Below are positions 1 to 5,527 of a DNA stretch of 7,087 nt, one piece after another. Source of the DNA: an uncultured bacterium (lineage in GTDB: Bacteria; Planctomycetota; Phycisphaerae; Phycisphaerales; SM1A02); assembly GCA_903914045.1 (NCBI GenBank), contig CAIWNO010000370.1, positions 1-7,087 on the forward strand, given 5' to 3'. Below the pieces are notes generated by a model. It saw nothing but the letters and a program-made list of their open reading frames with translations. It was not told where the DNA came from and did no database searches. Position numbers and translations under genes: made by a program. Numbering within the stretch: position 1 is the stretch's first letter; every line of letters starts with the position of its first letter.

Positions 1-488
1 GCGTGAATCTTGGCTTGACCAACCGCGCCATCACACATGATCTTGCGTCGCGCCACGCGCTTGCCGCGCAACTTCGGCTCAACACAATTGACATTATGTT
101 TGTTCCGCATCCACTGGACGCGCACCCCGATCATGTGGCGTTGACAAAAATTTCTGTTGACGCGCGCTTTGACGCCAAGTTGACCAAGTGCGCAATTCCT
201 GGCCAGGCGCACCACCCGCGGCGTCTGTACCACTATTTCTGCACGCACCTGAAGCATGTTCCGCAGCCAGATTTCATAGTGGATTGCGCGGGATTTGCGC
301 AGAAAAAAATGCAAGCTATTGCCGCCTATAAGAGCCAGTTTCAAGCCAACGCCAAGAATCATTCCATTCCAAACTGGGTTGAATCCATGGGGCGTTTCTA
401 TGGCAGCCGCATCAACTCTGAATTTGGCGAGCCCATCACCTCACCAGAGTGCGTGGGCGTGCGTGACATTGCGGCGCTGTTGCCGTAA
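1..488 (+). CDS. PIG-L family deacetylase, BshB1-like (5' partial)
   Basis: This is the C-terminal part of a zinc-dependent N-acetyl-sugar deacetylase of the PIG-L/LmbE family. The frame is open to the left edge, so the N-terminal part with the usual AHPDD metal-binding motif is missing. The GTG at position 3 is probably an internal valine codon rather than the start. Numbering from that codon, the second metal/catalytic motif HPDH is at residues 41-44 (DAHPDHVAL). Further on, RRLYHY (73-78), KKMQAIAAYKSQF (101-113) and the tail RFYGSRINSEFGEP (131-144) resemble the BshB1 branch. BshB1 removes the acetyl group from GlcNAc-malate in bacillithiol synthesis. The family is well supported. The bacillithiol role is an inference, because related enzymes deacetylate other glycans. 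The enzyme would be cytoplasmic. Its stop lies 26 nt from the stop of the convergent aminotransferase, and I see no convincing hairpin terminator in that gap. Confidence 0.82.
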   Translation, partial: VNLGLTNRAITHDLASRHALAAQLRLNTIDIMFVPHPLDAHPDHVALTKISVDARFDAKLTKCAIPGQAHHPRRLYHYFCTHLKHVPQPDFIVDCAGFAQKKMQAIAAYKSQFQANAKNHSIPNWVESMGRFYGSRINSEFGEPITSPECVGVRDIAALLP

Positions 489-514
489 TTGTCGCATGGA
501 CGCACGTTCATTGT

Positions 515-1702
515 TCAACTAAGCTTGCGCACAATGTCTACCAAGGTTTGCGCCACATGCGACCGCTGCGCCGCGGTGAGCTCGCCAAAAATTGGCAGAG
601 CGATTGTTTCTTTGGCGGCGCGCTCCGCATGTGGAAACACGCCCGGGCGGTAGCCCAAGTTGGCGTAGCACTCTTGCTGATGCAGCGACAGCGGATAATA
701 AATCTCAGTTCCAATTTTGCGCTTGGTCATTTCATCGCGCACTTGATCGCGAATGGCGCCAGGCACGCGCACAACATATTGATTGTAAATGTGGCGGCCC
801 TTGTTCAGCGCGGGATAGCGAAGCGCCAGTCCGCCCGCGTCCACCGCGGTGCGGCTATCAGTGGCGCCGGCGTCCTTGAAGAAGGTGTCGTACCACGCGG
901 CGTTCTTCTGGCGCGCCGCGCCCCAAGCGTCCAAATGACGCAATTTCACGGACAAAACCGCTGCTTGCAGCGCGTCCAAGCGGCTGTTCATTCCAATTTC
1001 CTTGTGGAAATACTTTGGCTCCATGCCGTGATTGCGCAAACGCTTCATGCATGCGCCTAATTCATCATTGTTGGTGGCAATGATTCCGCCGTCGCCAAAG
1101 CCGCCTAAATTTTTACTTGGAAAGAAACTGTACGTACCAATGTCGCCGCGCGAACCAACACGCACTCCGCGATGATCCTCGGTACCAATAGCCTGCGCGC
1201 AATCCTCTATCACCGCAACCTTATGGTTCTTGGCGATGGCCAAAACAGAATCCAAGTCCGCGGCCTGACCAAACAAGTGCACTGGAATAATCGCCTTGAC
1301 TTTCTTGCAGCACCCAAACGCCTCCTCCAAACTCTTGGGGCAAATGTTGTACGTGGCGGGATCAATGTCAACCATGATCGGCTGCGCGCCCAAACGCGAA
1401 ACACTTCCCGCCGTGGCGAAGAATGTGTAGGTGGGCATGACCACCTCGTCGCCTGGACCAACGCCAATCGCTTGCAAGGCCAACACAATGGCGTCGGAAC
1501 CATTGGCGCAACCAATCGCGTGCTTGCAAGAGCAATACGCCGCGATTTCTTTTTCCAACTGATCAATCTTTGGACCGCCAATAAAGTATTGGCTCTCAAT
1601 CACCTCGTGCACCACGGGTTCAATTTCATCGCGAATCGTGGCGTATTGCGCCTTTAAATCAAGAAGCGGAACGTTGATGTCGGTGGCTTGGGCTGTAAGC
1701 AT
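515..1702 (-). CDS. DegT/DnrJ/EryC1/StrS family PLP-dependent aminotransferase
   Basis: This is a sugar aminotransferase of about 395 residues, a normal length for the family. Such enzymes move an amino group, usually from glutamate, to a keto group of a nucleotide-linked sugar for surface polysaccharide, O-antigen or glycoconjugate synthesis in the cytoplasm. From the ATG at 1702, the N-terminus reads NVPLLDLKAQY, typical of the family. The substrate and phosphate loop NGSDAIVLAL follows at about residues 67-76. The pyridine-nitrogen aspartate is in EDCAQAIG (Asp167). The Schiff-base lysine is Lys197 in SFFPSKNLGGFGDGG. The late motif IYYPLSLHQQECY is also typical. A GTG at 1768 would add 22 residues and sit only 12 nt after the dUTPase stop. 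I prefer 1702 because family homology begins just after it, but neither start has a clear Shine-Dalgarno sequence. The substrate cannot be read from the sequence, and no other sugar-nucleotide gene is visible apart from the convergent deacetylase. Confidence 0.93.
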   Translation of the reverse strand: MLTAQATDINVPLLDLKAQYATIRDEIEPVVHEVIESQYFIGGPKIDQLEKEIAAYCSCKHAIGCANGSDAIVLALQAIGVGPGDEVVMPTYTFFATAGSVSRLGAQPIMVDIDPATYNICPKSLEEAFGCCKKVKAIIPVHLFGQAADLDSVLAIAKNHKVAVIEDCAQAIGTEDHRGVRVGSRGDIGTYSFFPSKNLGGFGDGGIIATNNDELGACMKRLRNHGMEPKYFHKEIGMNSRLDALQAAVLSVKLRHLDAWGAARQKNAAWYDTFFKDAGATDSRTAVDAGGLALRYPALNKGRHIYNQYVVRVPGAIRDQVRDEMTKRKIGTEIYYPLSLHQQECYANLGYRPGVFPHAERAAKETIALPIFGELTAAQRSHVAQTLVDIVRKLS

Positions 1703-1780
1703 TTCGCAAGTGTAGTGCGCAAGCGCGCAATCGACAAAGCGCGCAAGAGGGTAAAGCGCCGCGTCCACTGGCGCGATTTT

Positions 1781-2236
1781 TTAGCGGCCCGTGCTGCCAA
1801 AACCACCCGCGCCACGCGCCGTGTCCGAAAGTTGCTCAACTTCGTGGCACTGCGCGCGCGCCACCGGCGCAATGACCAGTTGCGCAATGCGCATTCCATG
1901 CGTCACGGTGAAGGCCACACGACTGAGATTGATCAGCGGCACCTGCACTTCGCCGCGGTAATCAGAGTCAATGGTTCCCGGCGAATTCGGGATACCAATT
2001 CCGTGATTGGTGGCAAGGCCGCTGCGCGGACGAACTTGACCTTCCCAACCAACGGGCAACGCCATGGCAAAGCCGCAAGAAATTTTGGCAATGTCACCGG
2101 CGCCAATCACCATATCTTTTTCCAGGCACGCGCATAGATCCATACCCGCGGCGTGCGCACTGTGATAGTTAGGCAGCGTGGCCGCGGGATGAATGCGCTT
2201 CAGTTGCAGAATGATATTTGCCGCGTCGTGTGCCAC
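1781..2236 (-). CDS. dut: dUTP diphosphatase (dUTPase), trimeric type
   Basis: The enzyme hydrolyses dUTP to dUMP and pyrophosphate, keeping uracil out of DNA and supplying dUMP for thymidylate synthesis. All five motifs of the homotrimeric family are present in order: motif 1 AAGMDLCA (29-36), motif 2 RPRSGLA (69-75), motif 3 GTIDSDYRGEVQV (87-99) with the catalytic aspartate at about 90 and the uracil-stacking tyrosine at 93, motif 4 RIAQLVIAPV (116-125), and the glycine-rich C-terminal motif 5 RGAGGFGSTG (141-150). The length of 151 residues is normal. The start is a GTG. It is the first start codon after an in-frame stop, the next in-frame ATG falls inside motif 1, and no clear Shine-Dalgarno sequence precedes it. 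The gene follows bcp after 37 nt on the same strand, so it may be read from the same transcript. No catalytic residue appears to be missing. Confidence 0.97.
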   Translation of the reverse strand: MAHDAANIILQLKRIHPAATLPNYHSAHAAGMDLCACLEKDMVIGAGDIAKISCGFAMALPVGWEGQVRPRSGLATNHGIGIPNSPGTIDSDYRGEVQVPLINLSRVAFTVTHGMRIAQLVIAPVARAQCHEVEQLSDTARGAGGFGSTGR

Positions 2237-2273
2237 ATCAGCAGAGTAGCGTCAGAGTATTTTAAGCATGCGG

Positions 2274-2831
2274 CTATTTCGCGGCCTTGGATTTTTTTTC
2301 TTGCGCCGCAACCTTATTGGCCGCGCGCTTGGTGGCCTTCACGCCCTTCTTCAATTCGGCAATGGTTTGCGCCACTTCTTGAGCGTGACCCTCAGGTTTT
2401 ACCTTGTCCCAACGAGCGGCCACGGTGCCATCAGGTGAAATTAAAAAAGTGGTTCGAACCACGCCCATGTACGGTTTTCCATACATTATTTTTCGCTGCC
2501 ACACACCTAATTTCATGGCAAATGGCGCGCGTCCCAATTTATCCGGCGTATCCACGATCAAACGAAATCCCAAGGAAAATTTATCAGCAAACTTTTTGTG
2601 GCTATCGGCACTGTCGCTGCTCACGCCAAAAATTTCCGCGTCCAGTTTGTCAAATGTCTTGGAGAGGTCGCGAAATTCGCAAGCTTCCATGGTGCAGCCT
2701 GGCGTGTCGTCGCGCGGATAAAAATAAATCACGCTGTAGCGACCCTTCAGATCGCTTGAACCGAACGACTTGCCCATTGAATCCTTCAACAGAAATGCAG
2801 GGATCTTTGCACCAACTTTTAACAGCGGCAT
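2274..2831 (-). CDS. bcp: Thioredoxin-dependent thiol peroxidase, Bcp/PrxQ-type peroxiredoxin
   Basis: This cytoplasmic peroxiredoxin reduces hydrogen peroxide and organic hydroperoxides with electrons from thioredoxin. The active-site stretch YFYPRDDTPGCTMEACEFRD gives the peroxidatic Cys46 and, five residues later, Cys51, the atypical 2-Cys spacing of the Bcp/PrxQ group. Thr43 and Pro44 of the catalytic loop are present. The thioredoxin-fold core runs to about residue 160. Residues 161-185 form a tail rich in lysine and alanine, which typical Bcp proteins of about 155 residues lack. The ATG at 2831 is preferred to an upstream in-frame TTG at 2852 because GAAAGG lies 8 nt before it and the protein then begins with the usual MPLLKVGAKIPAF. 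The gene starts 33 nt after the oppD stop and ends 37 nt before dut. The minus strand has a run of eight A in the lysine codons of the tail. Confidence 0.95.
   Translation of the reverse strand: MPLLKVGAKIPAFLLKDSMGKSFGSSDLKGRYSVIYFYPRDDTPGCTMEACEFRDLSKTFDKLDAEIFGVSSDSADSHKKFADKFSLGFRLIVDTPDKLGRAPFAMKLGVWQRKIMYGKPYMGVVRTTFLISPDGTVAARWDKVKPEGHAQEVAQTIAELKKGVKATKRAANKVAAQEKKSKAAK
2277..2351 (-). other. Lysine/alanine-rich C-terminal tail of the peroxiredoxin
   Basis: Residues 161-185 of the Bcp protein are dominated by lysine and alanine (KKGVKATKRAANKVAA, then QEKKSKAAK), with nine lysines and one arginine in 25 residues. The composition resembles the tails of bacterial histone H1-like or HU-extended proteins. 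Such a tail could bind nucleic acid or other polyanions, but that is inference. It lies beyond the catalytic fold and should not be needed for peroxidase activity. Confidence 0.7.
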
Positions 2832-2839
2832 AGAAACAA

Positions 2840-2845
2840 CCTTTC
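2840..2845 (-). promoter_or_regulatory. Ribosome binding site of bcp
   Basis: GAAAGG on the minus strand, 8 nt before the ATG at 2831. This is the main reason to choose that ATG over the TTG at 2852, which lies upstream of the site. Confidence 0.65.
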
Positions 2846-2864
2846 GGGACAAGCAGAGAAAATT

Positions 2865-4025
2865 TCAACTATCACGGCGATAGTCAAGTTCAGGTCGACG
2901 GGAACCCTGCGCTGCAAGCTCAGGTGTGCGCCAACATCCAATCCAACGCCCCGGTTCAATTTCATGCAGGCAATACGGCTCGCGCTCAGACTCAAGCCGC
3001 GGCCGCGCTTCTTTGGGAAGTCCTGGCCACCACGGAATCACGCCACGCTCAGCGCCTGGCAGTTTCCGAAATTCGGCGGGATTTCCAGTGACCTCCTCAA
3101 CTGTAGTCAATCTGCGCAATCGATGCTGCAAGCCTGGAATGCTGGAGAAAAGCCCGCGCGTATAGGGATGCATGGGTCGATCAAATAGCTCAAAGACCTG
3201 CGCATATTCCACAACTCTGCCGCCGTACATCACGCACACAACATCCGCGTTCTCCGCCACCACGCCAAGATTGTGCGTGATCAACATAATGGCCATGCCG
3301 CGTGAGCGTTGCAGATCGCGCAGCAGTTCCAGAATTTGCGCTTGAATGGTCACGTCAAGCGCGGTGGTTGGCTCGTCCGCCAGCAACACCGTCGGTTGAC
3401 ACACCAGCGCCATGGCAATCATCACGCGTTGGCGCATGCCGCCAGAAAATCGGTGCGGATATTCATCAAGCAACTCGCTCTTGCCGCGCTTAAGCGCCAT
3501 GGCGTCGCTTTTAAATCGCTCCTTCAGGCGGTTGTAAATTCCAACCGTCTCCAGTGAATCAATCGCGCGTTCAATCGCTTCTTCCACCGTCACTTTTTGA
3601 TGCAACAAAATCGCCTCAAGAATTTGATCGCCGATGGTGTAGACCGGATTCAAACTTGTCATGGGCTCTTGAAAAATCATGGCCACACGACCGCCGCGCA
3701 CGCTTAACATTTGCTGCTCTGAAAGCGAAAGCAAGTCCGTGCCCTCCAATAAAATAGTTCCGCGGTCAACGCGTCCAGGTGGCGATGGAACAAGTTGCAT
3801 GGTGCTGAGCGCGGTCACGCTTTTTCCGCAACCCGATTCACCCACAACTGCCAATGTTTGCTGCGGAAATACGCTCATACTTACGCCAGCCACGGCCTGA
3901 ATGCGCGGCGCGCCGGGATTGCTGGCGTTGTCAAAACTCACCGCCAAGTCCGCTACTTCAAGCACGGGCTTGGTCAACAATTTTCCTTCGGCGCGAGTTT
4001 GAACCGATGCGTGAATTTCTGCCAT
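2865..4025 (-). CDS. oppD: Peptide/oligopeptide ABC transporter ATP-binding protein, OppD/DppD type
   Basis: This cytoplasmic ATPase powers import through the two permeases encoded just upstream. From the ATG at 4025 it has 386 residues: Walker A GESGCGKS (62-69), Q-loop FQEPMTSLNP (Gln119), signature SGGMRQR (194-200), Walker B VLLADEP with Glu218, and the switch His251 in ITHNLGV. The HPYTRGLFSSIPGL motif (286-299) marks the oligopeptide/dipeptide subfamily. The frame is open for 55 more codons upstream, but that part overlaps oppC and looks non-coding. The ATG at 4025 overlaps the oppC stop in TAATG and has an AAGGCGG site 7 nt upstream. Two oddities: about 25 residues rather than about 9 separate VGI (161-163) from YPH (189-191), and the C-terminal domain has only Cys352 and Cys364 instead of the usual cysteine group. 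The symbol gives the family position only, since Opp and Dpp cannot be told apart here. No OppF-type ATPase follows. Confidence 0.95.
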   Translation of the reverse strand: MAEIHASVQTRAEGKLLTKPVLEVADLAVSFDNASNPGAPRIQAVAGVSMSVFPQQTLAVVGESGCGKSVTALSTMQLVPSPPGRVDRGTILLEGTDLLSLSEQQMLSVRGGRVAMIFQEPMTSLNPVYTIGDQILEAILLHQKVTVEEAIERAIDSLETVGIYNRLKERFKSDAMALKRGKSELLDEYPHRFSGGMRQRVMIAMALVCQPTVLLADEPTTALDVTIQAQILELLRDLQRSRGMAIMLITHNLGVVAENADVVCVMYGGRVVEYAQVFELFDRPMHPYTRGLFSSIPGLQHRLRRLTTVEEVTGNPAEFRKLPGAERGVIPWWPGLPKEARPRLESEREPYCLHEIEPGRWIGCWRTPELAAQGSRRPELDYRRDS

Positions 4026-5527
4026 TAGTGGGCCGCCTTGCGAAGTTTGGGATCGATCGCGTCGCGCAGAGCTTCGCCAAGCATATTGTAACTCAACACG
4101 CTCAAGAAAATAGCGAGTCCAGGAAACACCGCCAGCCACCATACAAATGTTCCCGTGCTCGCCGTGGCGCTTGACAGCAATTTGCCCCAACTGGCTTGTC
4201 CATCAGGGCCAAGTCCTAAGTAACTCAGCGTGGCTTCAATGCTAATTGCGGCGGCAATTGAAAAACTGGCGTCAACCAACACGGGCGTGACGCCGTTGGG
4301 CAACATGTGGCGGAACAAAATAGCGCGCAGCGGCAAGCCCACCGCTTGCGCGGCTTGCACAAATTCTTGTTTGCGAAGTTTCATAAACTCCGCGCGCGTG
4401 AAGCGCGCCGCGCCTGTCCAGGAGAACATTCCAATGATGGCCATCATCATGTAGGTGTTGCGCGGCAACACGCCGGCGGCAACGATCAGCAAGAACAACA
4501 CCGGCACCGCCATGAAAATTTCCACAATGCGGAACAGCAATAAGTCAATCCAGCCGCCGAAATACCCCATGATTGCGCCAATGGTCACGCCGATCAACAC
4601 CGAGAGTCCGGTGGAAACCAAGCCAATGGAAATGGACAAACGGCACGCCCACAACATTTGCGCCAACACGTCGCCACCAAGCGCGTCGGTTCCCATGATA
4701 AAAAATCTTTTTCCAAATGGCGTGCCTTTCCAACTTTCTAGATTGGGCAACTCCTCCACCATGGCGCCCGGCGGCGCGGCAACCATGTCGCTGCGCGTGT
4801 AGAGCGGCGACCACGGAATGGGCGCCCACACGCAGCGTATTTTTCCGGAGGCTTCGTTGTCCATGTAGCGCTCATAGTTAATTAATGTTGCGCCGCCCGC
4901 GGTCACGGAAATAGTTCCGCTGATAGCGGCCACGACAAGCGCGCTTGCCACGCGTTTCCAAAGTGAATCAACAGATGGAATCCACGCCGCAACGCAAGCG
5001 GCGCCAAGCGAAATAACCGCGGCAATGGGCCAGCCGCCATTGTTGCCACGCGCGATTTCTTTCAACCACGGCGCGCGCAAAGATTCGCTGGCCCATTCAA
5101 TAAGCATCGGCGCCAACACCACAATCACGCCCGCTTGAATGGCCGCAACCACAAACATGCCCGTTCGTTGTGAGCGCGTGAGCGAGCGTGGACCAATTAA
5201 AATCCACGGCGCGCCCACAAACACGCCCAGCAATAAAAGCCAATCTGTAGCCGTTAAATTGGCTAAAAGCGGCCACGATCGGCTGGTCACTTCGCCACCT
5301 GCGCCAATCTGTTCAATCATCCACGGATGCGAATTTGCGATCAGCGGCGCGAAGATGGCGAAGAAGGCGATCAAAGAAATCCAGAACAAGCCAAAGCGCG
5401 CGCCATTGCGCTTCAGTACGCGGCCCCACGCATCTGCCCAGAAACCTTTGGCGCGTGTTTGTCCAACGCCACGCATGGCGTCGATGCCGGAAATCATGGT
5501 TGGCGCTTCTTGATTGATCTCACTCAT
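4025..5527 (-). CDS. oppC: Peptide/oligopeptide ABC transporter permease, OppC/DppC type, with extra membrane segments
   Basis: This inner-membrane permease has 500 residues, whereas OppC/DppC proteins usually have about 300. The N-terminus is basic and precedes helix 1 (about 46-65). Residues 66-278 are an insertion: four hydrophobic stretches (about 95-112, 122-143, 165-184, 193-216), then a soluble loop (217-278). The canonical core resumes at IMGTDALGGDV, with further helices at about 293-320, 326-352, 360-375, 410-436 and 462-483. The cytoplasmic EAA loop that contacts the ATPase is at 388-411 (EFVQAAQAVGLPLRAILFRH). The ending GEALRDAIDPKLR is typical. The usual arginine of GTDxLGRDV is glycine (Gly285). 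The ATG at 5527 overlaps the end of oppB by 8 nt. The upstream GGGTGAG is too close to be a strong ribosome site, and an ATG at 5497 is an alternative. Family certain, substrate unknown. Confidence 0.93.
   Translation of the reverse strand: MSEINQEAPTMISGIDAMRGVGQTRAKGFWADAWGRVLKRNGARFGLFWISLIAFFAIFAPLIANSHPWMIEQIGAGGEVTSRSWPLLANLTATDWLLLLGVFVGAPWILIGPRSLTRSQRTGMFVVAAIQAGVIVVLAPMLIEWASESLRAPWLKEIARGNNGGWPIAAVISLGAACVAAWIPSVDSLWKRVASALVVAAISGTISVTAGGATLINYERYMDNEASGKIRCVWAPIPWSPLYTRSDMVAAPPGAMVEELPNLESWKGTPFGKRFFIMGTDALGGDVLAQMLWACRLSISIGLVSTGLSVLIGVTIGAIMGYFGGWIDLLLFRIVEIFMAVPVLFLLIVAAGVLPRNTYMMMAIIGMFSWTGAARFTRAEFMKLRKQEFVQAAQAVGLPLRAILFRHMLPNGVTPVLVDASFSIAAAISIEATLSYLGLGPDGQASWGKLLSSATASTGTFVWWLAVFPGLAIFLSVLSYNMLGEALRDAIDPKLRKAAH
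4033..4039 (-). promoter_or_regulatory. Ribosome binding site of oppD, inside the end of oppC
   Basis: AAGGCGG on the minus strand matches six of seven bases of the AAGGAGG consensus and lies 7 nt before the oppD ATG, within the last codons of oppC. With the TAATG stop-start overlap it suggests translational coupling, and it excludes the 55-codon upstream extension as the true start. Confidence 0.7.
4694..5332 (-). other. Insertion in OppC-type permease: four extra helices and an extracytoplasmic loop
   Basis: Residues 66-278 lie between helix 1 and the GTD motif, where ordinary OppC proteins have a short loop. By eye there are four hydrophobic segments. The loops predicted to be cytoplasmic carry positive charge (Arg114, Arg118 and Arg121; Lys191 and Arg192), in line with the positive-inside rule. 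An even number of helices keeps the topology of the core unchanged. The 62-residue loop at 217-278 is rich in proline and tryptophan (for example VWAPIPWSPLY) and should face outwards. Confidence 0.7.

Noticed and set aside
3..5. GTG at position 3 as the true start of the deacetylase
   Set aside because: The family needs an N-terminal metal-binding motif upstream of this point, and the frame is open to the left edge, so the gene is cut rather than complete.
489..514. Possible bidirectional terminator between the two convergent genes
   Set aside because: The 26 bases contain no convincing GC-rich stem or T run.
1709..1737. Possible promoter before the aminotransferase (minus strand TTGTCG, 17 nt, TACACT)
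   Set aside because: Each box matches the sigma-70 consensus at only four of six bases, and the -10 box ends 6 nt before the ATG, leaving almost no leader. Such matches occur by chance.
1703..1768. 22-codon extension of the aminotransferase from a GTG at 1768
   Set aside because: Family homology begins just after the ATG at 1702 and the extra residues are atypical. It remains possible because the GTG is only 12 nt after the dUTPase stop and neither start has a clear ribosome site.
2292..2299. Run of eight A (minus strand) near the end of bcp as a slippage site
   Set aside because: It sits in ordinary Glu-Lys-Lys codons very near the stop, with no downstream structure or conserved alternative tail to suggest programmed frameshifting.
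2153..2833. Open plus-strand frame of 226 codons opposite dut and bcp
   Set aside because: It lies antisense to two genes with complete family motifs, and its translation is rich in Arg, Pro, Cys and Trp without recognisable domains. It is a by-product of codon bias, as are the other long frames opposite the aminotransferase (548-1060, 1172-1657).
4026..4190. 55-codon N-terminal extension of the OppD-type ATPase
   Set aside because: It overlaps the oppC coding end in another frame, shows no homology to the family, and a good ribosome site with a TAATG overlap points to the ATG at 4025.
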